A stretch of 64,000 bases of DNA from Cymodocea nodosa (taxonomy: Eukaryota > Streptophyta > Magnoliopsida > Alismatales > Cymodoceaceae): assembly GCA_036874045.1 (NCBI GenBank), contig CM072341.1, positions 9,560,501 through 9,624,500 of the forward strand, given 5' to 3'. The notes under the pieces are model-generated. The model was not told where the DNA came from and did no database searches. It saw only the letters and a list, made by a program, of their open reading frames with translations. Position numbers and translations under genes: made by a program. Shown here piece after piece: positions 11,085 to 22,500 of this stretch. The stretch's first letter is position 1. The number at the start of each line of letters is the position of its first letter.

Positions 11085-12524
11085 GTTACTTAAGTTATAC
11101 TGCTTCATTCAGCTTCCCTCCCATAGGAGGTATCAATTTCATTAACAGTTCTGTTGATATGGTTAGGTACTGCTTGCATTGGCAATCCTCTAATAGGTCT
11201 AACTTCCATTGATTCCTTCTGTCTAGGGGGTATATTTCTATTCATATTTTGATTTTAAATGGCAGCATTTCCAAATACAAGATCTAGACGATTGTTTAAT
11301 TGTTGAATTATCTTTTCTAACTTCTCTATTCTAGATCCTTATTCAATTAATGCTTCATAACTTATATTTTTGTCATTTATATTTTCTTTTCCTTAGAAAT
11401 TGTTGTTTCTCCATGATAAATTCAAGTGATTTCCCTAATTAGGGTTATAAGAATTTCCAAAGTTATCTTTCGGGTTTCTAGCATAAATAATATCTAAGTC
11501 ATTAACGTTTGCATTTTTTTCTACTAGTTTTTGATTTAATGATAACTCTTCTATTTTCTTTGTTAATTCAGTTAATTTAACTTCAAGCATAGTGCTTGAA
11601 TCTATTTTATGTATTCCCCTTAGCAATATTCTTTTATCTGTAATAGCTTCAACCGAGTTTTCCCACTGTGTAGTTCTTTTTGCAAAGTTTTCTAAATATG
11701 CCCATGTTTCTTCACTACATAGTTTTAAAAATCCATTCTGACAAGTAGATTCTAATAAAGATTTCGTTGAAACATTTATGCCTTCATAAATTATACCTAT
11801 TAATTATACTTTACACATTGCATGATGTGGACATTAAGTCAGTAAATCTTTAAATCTTTCAAAATATTTCTAAAATGATTCTCCTTGTTTTTGGCTACAC
11901 ATTAATATTTCCTTTTTCTTTTTAATTGTTTGATGTGTTGGATAATATTTTTCTAGAAAAATAGAACAAAATTCAGTCTATGCAGAAATTGAATCACGTG
12001 GCAAAGTATATAATCATCTCTTAGTTGTGTCTTTTAAAGCGAAAGGGATATATCTAAGTTTAATAGCATCAATACTCATGTTTGGCATTTTCATCATTTG
12101 ACAAACTTCGTTAAATTCTCTAAGGAAATAATAGGCATCTTCTCTTTCTAATCCATGAAAATGTGGCAATTGACTAATATAATTAAATTTCAATTCAAAC
12201 TTATCTCCCTCAAAGTTTGGCAATCGAATACATGAAGGTTCATCAACTAATTCAGGATACAGAATTTCCTCTAATGGTTTTTCTATTGGAGCAGCCATAT
12301 CTTCGTTCTCTTTTAAAGAAAGGTTAGCTACACTCCTAAAGATTTCGTTTAAGTCCAATTCAGAATATATTTCAGTACGCCTCTATGTTGAATAATACCT
12401 TTTGTAGCTCTTTTTCCCTCATTGTATTTTTGATCTTTTGTCTTGTGTGTCATTCCTCTGAATCTTTAAGAAATTCTGACATGTCAACTGCGTCCTCCCA
12501 GAATTCTAGTGTCATCTTTGTCAT
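11085..12524 (-). pseudogene. Gag capsid-type ORF located downstream of pol in Gypsy-2
   Basis: Minus-strand frame beginning at ATG 12524 (MTKMTLEFWEDAVD), with a frameshift near 12370 and several stops. It contains landmarks of the plant gypsy gag capsid region: LPHFHGLEREDAYYFLREF, DAIKLRYIPFALKD, LYTLP, then FERFKDLL, CPHH, IIYEGI and later NSYNPN, WRNNN. These belong to the capsid domain that normally precedes NC and protease. Here it follows integrase and precedes an F-box ORF, all in the same direction. I do not see a CCHC zinc knuckle in it. A TATA-like TTTATTTATAC lies about 100 bases upstream of the start. Alternative: the start of a separate truncated element, but no LTR or convincing primer site precedes it. 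Confidence 0.75.
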
Positions 12525-12534
12525 CGTGGAGTAA

Positions 12535-13250
12535 CGAAATGGAACGGAATTGCTCTGATTTCTACTACTCTAAGTTCTAAATGATTTTACGAATAATGCC
12601 CCCAAATCCTAAGTTTTAGTATAAATAAACCTTAAGTTTAGGCGGGTAATCGGGTCATTTTCTCGCGTAAACTCTCGCTCTCTCATCTATCTCTCCATAG
12701 AGTAACAGTTAACTCCACGAACTAAGTCCATGGACTTAGCTACAATACTTCATTGAGTTATAGTTAACTCAATTGGGTAAGTTCATTAACTTATCCTAGA
12801 CTCAACGGAGTAAGTTCATTAAGTTAAGCGTAACTCAACGGACTTTCCGTAAAATTATAACTAATAAAAATACTTATAATAATAATATTTACTTCGGTCA
12901 AGACCGAAGAATTTCCAATCTAACTGACTCTTATTTTTCTTTTTTTTCATCATTTTAGCATTTCGGTCAAACCGTTATATTCCTCGGTTGAACCAAAACT
13001 AAATACTCTCCTTTTTTTTTTCTTACTAGTTGAACCGATACTATGCTTCGGTAAAACCAACTTTTTACTTAATATAATATATAGATTTTTATATGTTTTT
13101 ACATTTTGGTCCGACCGATGGATCTGTTGGTTGAACCGCAACGATTTTTTTCTTTTAATATATGTTTCGGTAAAATCGATAATTTCTTTTGGTTGAACCG
13201 TGACTATGTTTAAATAAGGTTTTTTTTTTTTATATACTTAGAAAATTTCT
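12535..13250 (-). promoter_or_regulatory. Promoter-like spacer between integrase and the gag-like ORF
   Basis: Two sub-regions. From 13230 to 12890 (reading in the element's direction) there are repeated CGGTTGAACCG-type palindromic motifs, many degenerate. From 12860 to 12700 there are at least six copies of TAACTCAACG/CGTTGAGTTA-type repeats, the same as in the gypsy LTRs. Then come a TATA-like TTTATTTATAC near 12625 and ACTTAGGATTTG. The order repeat cluster, TATA, about 100-base leader, ATG matches the DNA in front of ORF3 in Copia-2. No primer-binding site adjoins it, so it does not look like a normal 5' LTR end. Confidence 0.5.
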
Positions 13251-13255
13251 TACTA

Positions 13256-14821
13256 AGTAAAGCTCGAGTAGTCATCTACTTTTACTTCTTCTATAATTCC
13301 AAAAGAACTTTTTGGTATCATCAAAATAGGTCTTAGTCTTTGTCCATTTACCTTAAATATATTTTAACTTTTAGGATTTTCAATTTCAATAACTCCATAG
13401 GAATAAATGTTTCAACTTATGTAAGGTCCTGCCCACCTAGATCTTAATTTTCCTAGATGGTTATGGAGTCTAGTCATGTAAAGATATACTTCTTGTCCTA
13501 TTTCAAAGGTTTTTGGAATAATTTTCTTGTCATGCCAAAACTTCATTTTCTCTTTTTCTCTTACAGTTTTCGAATAAGCTTCATTCCTAAATTCTTCTAA
13601 TTCAATTAATTGTCTTTTCTTGTTCTCGGTAGCTTGATTTAAATTAGTGTTCAGAGTTTTTAATGCCCAATAAGCTTTATGTTCAATTTCAACTAGTAAA
13701 TGACAACTTTTTCCATATACTAGCCTAAAAGGTGACATACCTAAGCTTGTCTTATAAGTAGTTCTATTTGTTGACATCATATTCCTCTTTGATATTCCTC
13801 CTATTTGTTGACATCTTAAACAACTTAAATAATATTTATGAGCATCTTTGAATAGTTTTGGCCAATAAAATCCAAATTGTAGAATTTTGGCAGCAGTTTT
13901 CCTTGAACCAAAATGCCCTCCACATGCTTAGTCGTGGCAGAAAGACAATATGCTCTTATATTCAGTTTCTGGAATACACTTCCTTAAAACCAGATCAGGA
14001 CATTTCTTAAATAAGTATGGGTCTTCCTAATAGTAATATTTTACTCTTGAAAAGAATAATTTCTTATCTTGTCTATTCTAATCCTTAGGTGTTAAACCTG
14101 TAACTAAGTAATTAACTATGTCTGCAAACCAAGGCATTGTGTTGATGGTCATTAATTGTTCATTAGGAAAATTATCCTTAATTTCTATATTTGATTTTCC
14201 TATTTGTAATATAGATAAATGATCTGCAACTACATTCTCACAACCTTTTTTATCTTTAATTTCTAGATCAAATTCTTGTAATAATAATATCCATCGGATC
14301 AATCTAGGTTTAGTCTCTTTTTTTGCTATTAGGTGTTTTAAAGTTGAATGATCCGTATATACTATCACTTTAGCTCCAATCAAATATGATCTAAACTTTC
14401 TAAGGCAAACACAATAGATAACAACTCTTTTTCAATAGTTTTATAATTAACTTGAGTATCATTTAAAGTTTTGCTTGCATAATGAATCACTCCAGGAGAT
14501 TTTTCTATCTTCTATCCTAGTACTGCTCCTACAGCAAAATCAGATGCATCGCACATTAATTCAAATGGATGACTCCAATCAAGTGCTTGTATTATAGGAG
14601 TAGAAATTAAGCTAGTTTTAAGCTTGAAAAATGCTTCTTTGCAATTTTTATCAAAGTTGAATGAGACATCTTTTAATAGATTAGTTAAAGGTCTAGCTAT
14701 TTTGCTAAAATCTTTAATAAATCTTCTATAAAATCTTACATGTCCTAGAAGTGATCTAATATCTTTTACTGATTTAGGTTCTGGTAGGTTAGAAATTACT
14801 TCTACTTTAGCTTAATCTGCT
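13256..14821 (-). pseudogene. Gypsy-2 pol, 3' part: RT end, RNase H and core-deleted integrase
   Basis: The minus-strand frame continues the RT from 43886 after removal of Copia-1 and one target duplication. RNase H follows, with CDASDFAVGAVLG-type sequence near 14560 and [10 protein letters not shown] near 14360. It continues through [10 protein letters not shown] and the integrase zinc-finger end (CLRCQQIGGISKRN near 13800). It then jumps directly to the post-core segment (YKTSLGMSPFRLVYGK) and the C-terminal KLRSRWAGPY. The catalytic DDE core, about 200 residues, is missing. A 15-base direct repeat, CTATTTGTTGACATC, occurs twice at the joint (13764 and 13800). Several stops are also present. 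The frame ends at about 13256 after VDDYSSFT. Confidence 0.85.
14817..14821. other. Target-site duplication of Copia-1 (left copy; right copy 43886-43890)
   Basis: CTGCT precedes the TGTTGAG terminus at 14822 and CTACT follows the CCTACA terminus at 43885. These are 5-bp duplications with one transition, the length expected for copia integrase. The Gypsy-2 RT reading frame continues in register across the insertion when Copia-1 and one copy of the duplication are left out, which independently supports the boundaries. Confidence 0.85.
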
Positions 14822-15375
14822 TGTTGAGTATTTTGTTTTGATGATGTGTGCTGAATGAAAATAATCATATTTGCTCAATTACTATTGCTTGTGAAAAGAA
14901 ATTAAAATTATCAATTAATATAGAAAAAGCTTACTGAGATAAATACTTATCTATATTAGATCTGAAATTACACTTTTAAATAACTAGTCGTTTCATTACA
15001 TTAATTTCTCATTTAACTAAACGTTAAGTTAACGTGTGTTTTTATTGAAAAGCATGATATGTTTTAAAGTTATATCTTCTATACCATGAACACTGCACGT
15101 TTAAACAACTCGTTAAGTTAGAGTGTTATTTGTATAGAGGTCACATGAGAACTTGTTGAGTTAAAGACTTAAAGGTTAAAATAGGTCACGTGAAAACTCG
15201 TTAAGTTAGTGAGTAAAAGAAGAGACGAACTCGTTAAGTTAGTGTTGTACACGTGGTGAAATTATAAATTACAAATGTTATATTGTATCACATGAGGTGC
15301 ACATGTTTAACTCGTTAAGTTAACATAACTAAACGCATTGAGTTGCTATATTGAACACTAAGGCAATGCGTTAGT
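14822..15375 (+). repeat. 5' LTR fragment of Copia-1
   Basis: Begins TGTTGAGTATTTTG and aligns with the first part of the 3' LTR at 42117. It breaks off after GCGTTAG where Copia-2 starts; in the intact LTR the same GCGTTAG is followed by GTTAGCG (near 42663). It contains several ACTCGTTAAGTTAG motifs and CACGTG boxes. Confidence 0.85.
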
Positions 15376-17121
15376 GTTGAGTATTTTTGTTTTGATGATG
15401 TGTGCTGAATGAAAATAATCATATTTGCTCAATTACTATTGGTGAAAAGAAATTAAAATCATCAATTAATACAGAAAAAGCTTACTGATATAAATACTTG
15501 TCTGTATTGGATCTGAAGTTAATAACTAGTCGTTTCGTTGCATTAATTTCTCATTTAGCTAAACGTTAAGTTAACGTGTGGTTTTATTGAAAAGCATGAT
15601 ATGTTTTAAAGTTATATCTTCTGTATCATGAACAGTGCACGTTTAGACAACTCGTTAAGTTAGAGTTTTGTTTGTATAGAGGTCACGTGAGAACTCGTTA
15701 AGTTAGAGGCTTAAAGGATAAAATAGGTCACGTGATAACTCGTTAAGTTAGTGAGTAAAAGAGGAGACGAACTCGTTAAGTTAGTGTTATACTCGTGGTG
15801 AAATTATAAGTTACGAATGTTGTATTGTATCACGTGAGGTGCACATGTTTAACTCATTAAGTTAACATAACTAAATGCGTTGAGTTGCTATATTGAACAC
15901 TAAGGCAACACGTTAGGTTAGCGTTATAAACTTACGTTGTTATTTTTGCACGTGGTAAAATTCTTATTATAAAAATATTTGTTTATTACTGAATCGGTGA
16001 GTTAAAGTTTTTCAGAGACTTATAGTCGTAACTATCCGAAAGGTAACTTAAGTCATGTTTTCAGGTCTTGACACATGTCTCACTAGTTTTATCATATAAA
16101 GAGTTTTTCGGTGACTTACATCTGTAACTATCCGAAACTTAAACTATTTTCGGTGAGTTATCATTTAACCTTCCGAAAGAAAGATTAAGTTGGTTCATTG
16201 AGATAGCATAACACCACGGACTTAGTTCGTTGAGTTAGCTATAGTACTTGTCACGTGAAATGGCACATGGTGAACTCGTTAAGTTAGAAACGTTAAGTTA
16301 TATATATATACTTGTGTTACTCATTTAGTTAACATTAAAGTAACGACTTCTTATTACACTGATGAAAAACTTTTGGACGAGAAAGTTTATTTTGCAGGAA
16401 ATTTTTCAAAGATCCAAGACTGATGATTAAAGGAAATTTGAAATATAAACGTGGGTTGGAACGTGTGTGTTTCGATGAAGGAAAAAGAAAAGACGTAGAG
16501 AAGTGGAAAACTGGTAGTGATTAAATGTGGAGGATATGCATGAAATGAAGATACAGTATAAAAGGCATAGAGTTCTCGTTGATCAAACCATCCTTGCACA
16601 CAAAAAGAAAAATCTTTTCAAGGATCAAACCATCCTTGCACACCAAAAGAAAAATCTTTTTCAGGGATCAAAAACACCTTCTCGGGTAAAATCTCTCAAG
16701 TGGAAGAAAATTCAGTGAAGCATAAAAAGGTAAGATTTTCGTCACTGAAGATTTGAAGTATCATAAGAAATCAAATTTGGTGAAGCAGAGAAAGACAAGA
16801 TATTCGTCACTGAAGAATTGCTGAAGAAGAAAGAAGAAGAAGAAAGATCTCAAACAGGGAGAAATGTTTTAAATTTTAAAAATTAGTTTTCTCTGTTTGT
16901 AGTTATGAAATTGTTTAGATGATATATGGTATCGAGTTATAATTGCATCTACAATTTCTGAGGAGAATTGAATTGTATATTGTAATTGAAACCTTGAATA
17001 AAAATGATTTTATGAAAACAATGTCTCAACTTGTTTTTGAGTTTTAAAGTTTCAATTATATTTCAGAAAATATTAAAGATACACAATTCACCCCCCTCTT
17101 GTGTAGCCATACGATCCTACA
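15376..17121 (+). repeat. 5' LTR of Copia-2 with arrayed AACTCGTTAAGTTAG and CACGTG motifs
   Basis: 1,746 bases, TGTTGAG...CCTACA. U3 holds at least five AACTCGTTAAGTTAG-type motifs (about 15649, 15692, 15739, 15768, 16274 and degenerate ones) and five CACGTG G-boxes (about 15686, 15728, 15829, 15948, 16247). It also has TATCCGAAA motifs near 16030-16180. A TATA box lies at 16557. Downstream are a 42-base direct duplication (about 16580-16660) and two units of an approx. 62-base repeat (16697-16825). AATAAA occurs near 16997. CACGTG is a known bZIP/bHLH binding core in plants; stress responsiveness is inference. Confidence 0.9.
16557..16564 (+). promoter_or_regulatory. TATA box of the Copia-2 LTR promoter
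   Basis: TATAAAAG in the context CAGTATAAAAGGC, conserved in the Copia-2 3' LTR (about 34481) and the Copia-1 3' LTR (about 43170). It separates the motif-rich U3 from the transcribed R/U5 part. Confidence 0.75.
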
Positions 17122-17123
17122 AG

Positions 17124-17135
17124 TGGTATCAGAGC
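17124..17135 (+). other. Primer-binding site of Copia-2 (initiator Met tRNA)
   Basis: TGGTATCAGAGC two bases after the LTR end, the standard plant copia primer site complementary to initiator methionine tRNA. Confidence 0.95.
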
Positions 17136-17320
17136 TTTGTTAATAATCTTTGATATAAAATCTATACCAACTTATTTAATATCATTGCGTATTCTACCTT
17201 CCTTGTTTTTAAACAGAAATTAATATCTGAGCATTCGTTTAACTTTCTTGATTTAAGCTCAAGTTGTTTTAAAGCTTTTAAACTGTTTAAAATCAAATAG
17301 GTTGAAAAATCTAAGGTAAG

Positions 17321-19549
17321 ATGGCTATTGGAAATGGTAATTTTTCTTTATATGAAGGCCAAAATCTTAATCATCCTCCTTTATTTGATGGAATAAATTT
17401 TAAATATTGGAAATATAGGATGACTGTTTTTCTTCAAAGTATAGATCATAAGTTGTGGTTCATGATTTCTAAACCATATACTCCATTAACTACTCCTTAT
17501 AATACTTGGACAATTACTGAAAAAGAAAATTAAACTCTGAATGCTAAGGGATTAAATATTTTATTTTGTGCATTGAATTATGAATAGTTCAGTAAAGTGT
17601 TAGCATATAAATCTGCTTATGAGGTGTGTCATGCATTAGATGTTTCACATGAAGGTACTTCTCAAGTTAAAGAGACCAAAATAAACATGTTGATTCATAA
17701 GTATGAACTCTTTAAGATGCACGAAGACGAAAATATTTCTAAGATGTTTTCCAGATTCCTTGATATCATAAACTCTTTAAAATGTTTAGGAAAAAATTTT
17801 AAACAGAAGGATTTGGTGAGGAAAATTCTCAAATCCCTAAGTTCCAAGTGGTCTCAGAAAGTAACATCAATTGAGGAATCACGAGATTTAAATGTTTATA
17901 CTATGAATGAACTTATGAAGTTCAATTAAATGAATCACTGAGTCACAACAAACTAAAAATGAAGAAAGAAATAGCCTTCGAAATTAATTCAGATTCTGAT
18001 ATATCTACTGATTTTGACGAGGATTTGATTTTGCTGACTAGGAAATTCAAGAAAGCATGGAAAGCTAGGAAACAGCAAAGGAACAAAAATGATAAACCCT
18101 CAACGTCAAAATCACTGAATGACAAGAATTCTTCATCCAGAAAGTATGTATGTTACAACTGTAAGAAACCTGGACATCTTTCTCCAGATTGTCCTATGAG
18201 GAAAAATGAAAAGCAAAGTAGGACAAATCAGAAGAAGACGGCTCAGAAAACTCAGAAAAAGTTTTACAAGAAAAAGGCTTTGAAGGTCACTTGGGATGAC
18301 ACGTCTGAAGAGTCTAAATCTGAGGAATCAGCATCAAAATCTTCACATTCAGATGGAGAACAGGAGTTAGAAGACATTGGTCATGTGTGCTTCATGGCAG
18401 ATGAGTCTGAGGTAATATCTGATCCTGAAAGTCATTCAGATTTCAACTTTGATGAATTATTATGTGCTTATCATGCATTACTACAAAAACTTAAAGTATG
18501 TAAACTGGAAAATAAGAATATTAGAAAATTTTCATCCATTATGGAAGAAGAAAATTGTTTCCTGTCTACTACATTAGAAAAGTTTAATTGTGATAATGAA
18601 AATCATGCTAGAGATTTGCAAAAATTTAGATTTAGATTTGAATGAATCATGCATGAACAAATACAGAATATAAATGCTGAAAAATTAAAGATAGAATCTG
18701 AAAATGAAATGTTGAGAAACAATATAAATGAACTTGAATTAGAGATAGATAAATTAAAACTGAGAGAGAGAGATTTAAATTCCACCATTGAGAAATGGAA
18801 TTTAAGTCAAACTAACTAGTACCCCTGCGGTGTCTTATAAATTTGGCTTAGGATTTGATTATCCAGAATATCCTGAATCTCAAGCCAATAAAGTATTTAT
18901 TAGTTGCAGTTCAAGTAAATCTAAGACTAAAATTCCTTTTATTATGAAACAAGGTAATAAATATGTAGAAGTAGGTACTTCAAAGGATGAATCATGCAGT
19001 AATAATATAAATCAATGTGATTTGTCAAATTGTACTTCTAACATGACTATAAATGTTTCTAAAAATCTTGTTTCTTGTTCTAGAAATTCGGTTTTTAATG
19101 TTTCTAAAATTTTAAACAATTGTAGTAAACTGAAAATTCAGAAACCTAAGCATGTAATTCAATACACTGGTATTAGACTAATTACTCATTCTGCATGTGA
19201 TAAAACTAAAAATTCTTGTGCAGAAAAAGATTTTGTATGTACGGAAAATGTTAATACAAGTACAAAATCTTGGTATGAACTTACTGAAATGTATAAGCAT
19301 GACCAAAATAAATTAACATCTGATAAAAATCTGTTTGGTCTTGATTATACAACATCTGAAAACAAAAAGAATGATTGTAAAAGCAATAATGCTATATGTG
19401 AGTATGAAGCTAATGATAAATCAATAGTACTTACAACTAATAAGAATATAAATGATAATGTTAAACTATTTTTAAACAAAAAGAAGAAATATGCGTTTAA
19501 TGAACTTGGTCCTCAACAACATTGGGTACCAAGAAAAAGTTTTTCTTAA
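17321..19549 (+). pseudogene. Copia-2 gag (capsid and zinc knuckle), two frameshifts
   Basis: Starts at ATG 17321. The N-terminal segment has the plant copia gag pattern PPLFDGINFKYWKYRM, followed by the UBN2-like capsid block (SQVKETKINMLIHKYELFKM, FSRFLDIINSL). A frameshift with a short deletion lies at about 17915. A CCHC knuckle, CYNCKKPGHLSPDC, is at 18151-18192. A long acidic and coiled-coil tail follows (KLKIESENEMLRNN... near 18690), then a second frameshift near 18820. The last part ends with the conserved QQHWVPRK before TAA at 19547. Stops at 17531 and 18643 also occur. The tail is long for copia gag. Protease follows in the same frame after the stop. Confidence 0.85.
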
Positions 19550-19552
19550 TTT

Positions 19553-22500
19553 GTGTTGCAGGAGGAAACAACATCAAAATGGATCTTGGATAGTGGAGCG
19601 TCGAGTCACATGACCGGACAGAAATGTCTATTACAAAATTTTACAAATACCATGAAAGGAAGTGTAACATTTGGAAACAAAAGCAAAGATAAAATCATAG
19701 GTATGGGCAATGTTCAAATAACTCCTACTTGTGTTATTTCGAATGTACTATATGTAGAAAACCTAGGATTTAATTTGCTGAGTGTCATAAAACTAACTGA
19801 AAATAGATATTATGTAGTGTTTGAAGATAATGTATGCAAAATAATTGATAAAAAAACAGATGAAATTAAGTTTATTGCTAAAAGAAAAGGTTCTATATGT
19901 ATTTTATCTTTACCTTCTGGTGCAGTTGATTTAAATTCATCTTTGCTAGCTGAAACTAGTGATGCATATCTATGGCATAGAAGGATTGGGCAAATAAATA
20001 TGAGACTGTTACATAAACTATCTAGAAAACATTTAGTGAGAGGTTTACCAAAGATTAAATACTCAAAGAACTTTATGTGTGATGCGTGTGAGTTAGGTAA
20101 ACTTCACAAAAACTCTTTTAAATCCAAAATCGATATTTCAAGCAAGAGAGTCTTAGAACTTATACATATGGATCTATTTGGACCAACAAGAATCATGAGT
20201 CTTGGTGGTAAACGGTATGTATTTGTTTTAGTAGATGACTTCTCTAGATACACTTGGGTATATTTTCTAGCATCTAAGACAGAAGTTTTTGAAAAATTTA
20301 AAATGTTTTGCAATTTTGTTCAAAATGAGCAAAGTATCTCTATTCAAAAACTTAGGAGTGATCATGGAACTGAATTTGATAATGATCAAATGGATAACTA
20401 TTGTAATGAGCATGGCATTGATCACAGATTTTCTTTTCCAAGAGCACCGTGTCAAAATGGTGTTGTTGAGAGAAAGAATAGATCACTTCAAGAAATGGCC
20501 AGAACTATGTTAAATGAACATAAGTTACCTCAAAATCTTTGGGCTGAAGTAGTAAATACAGCTTGTTATGTTAGTAACAGAAGTCATTTAAGACCTCATG
20601 TTAATAAAACTCCTTTTGAAACTATGTTTAATAGGGTTCTAAAAATTTCCTATATGAAACCATTTGGCTGCAAGTGTTTTATTCTTAATACTAAGGATAA
20701 AAGGGATAAATTTCAAGCCAAATCAGATGAAGGAATTTTTGTAGGTTACTCTACTAGAAGAAAACCCTATAAAGTATATAACAAGACTTCTAGGACTATT
20801 GAAGAAACCCTCCATGTAAGCTTCAATGAAAATTCTCTTAGAGAATCTCAATCTAAAGCTGATAATGATGATATGATCAATTTTCCAAATGAGTTAGAGA
20901 TCAATAGAGAGATTGATGATTTATCTGAAAAAATCAAAAATATGAACTTAAATGATCAAACTAATGATGAAAGTGATGGACTTTCAGATGTTGATGAGAA
21001 TATTGAGGAAAATCAGAGAAATTGGCGTTATTCTTCATCACATCCCATTACTCAAGTCATTGGTAATATTAATGAGGGAGTTAAAACTAGAGCTTCAGTA
21101 AATTTAAATAGTATGTGTATGTTTGTTTCTATGGTGGAACCAAGGAATATACAAGAAGCATTATCTGATGAAAATTGGATAGTGGCAATGCAAGAAGAAC
21201 TAAATCAATTCATCAGAAATGATGTATGGGAATTAGTCTCTCCACCAGAAAATCAGTCCATAATAGGTACAAAGTGGATCTTTAGAAACAAAACTAACAA
21301 AACTGGTCAAATTATAAGGAATAAAGCTAGATTTGTTGCACAAGGGTATATAGAGGAAGAAGGATTAGATTATGATGAAACATTTGCTCCTATGGCTAGG
21401 TTAGAAAGTATTAGAATATTATTGGCCTATGCTTGTTATATGGATTTTAAATTATATCAAATGGATGTAAAGAGTGCATTTCTAAATGGTTTAATTAATG
21501 AAGAAGTCTATGTAAAACAACCACCTGGATTTCAAGATATTAAAAATCCTGACTTTGTGTATAAATTGAAGAAAACCTTATATGGTTTGAAGCAAGCACC
21601 TAGATCATGGTATGAAAGATTGTCTACTTTTTTAATAGAAAAAGGCTATATCATGGGAAAAGTGGATCATACTCTATTTATTAAGAGAGATGGTAAAGAT
21701 CAGATTGTTGTTCAAATATACGTGGATGATATAATCTTTGGAGCAACCTCTGATAAGTTGATAGAAATATTCTCTAAAGAGATGACTAATCAGTTTGAAA
21801 TGAGTATGATAGGAGAACTTTCATATTTTCTAAGACTTCAAATTAAGCAAATGGATAAAGGTATATTTTTAAATCAGGAAAAATATGCAGATGAAATGCT
21901 TAAGAAATTTAATTTTAATGATACAAGGATTCGAGGAACTCCTATGAGTACTACTTTAAAGTTAGATATTGAAAACATAGGAAAATCTATAGAACAAAGA
22001 AAATACAGAAGTATGATTGATTCTTTACTTTATTTGATTGCTAGTAGACCTGATATTATGTTTGTTGTGTGTGTTTGTGCTAGATTTCAATCTAATCCTA
22101 AAGAATCACACTTAATTGTAGTTAAAAGAATATTTAGATATATACAAGGAACTAAAAATTTCAGACTGTATTATTCTAAGGATAGTTCAATAGATCTTAT
22201 AGGATATACTAATACTGATTATGCAAGATCTAAATATGATAGAAAGAGTACTAGTGGCACATGTCAATTATTGGGAAATAATTTGGTGTCATGGTTTAGT
22301 AAAAAGTAAAACTATGTAGCACTTTCTACTATAGAAGCTGAATATGTTGTTGTTGCACTATGTTGCACTCAGATTCTATGGATAAGGCAAACTTTAGAAG
22401 ATTTTGGATTATCTTATGATACAACTGAGATTTATTGTGACAGTAGTTCTGCAATAAATATTTCCAAAAATCCTGTTTTACATTCAAGAGCAAAGCATAT

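Noticed and set aside
12490-12515. Possible primer-binding site upstream of the gag-like ORF
   Set aside because: The minus-strand stretch GGACGCAGTTGAC resembles the Asp-type site only with a gap and several mismatches, and it lies inside the reading frame that starts at 12524.
19549-19570. Intron acceptor (TTTGTGTTGCAG) at the gag/protease joint of Copia-2
   Set aside because: No matching donor could be placed upstream and Copia-4 has no comparable signal.
20104-20513. Overlapping frames on both strands within Copia-2 integrase
   Set aside because: Shadows of the pol frame.
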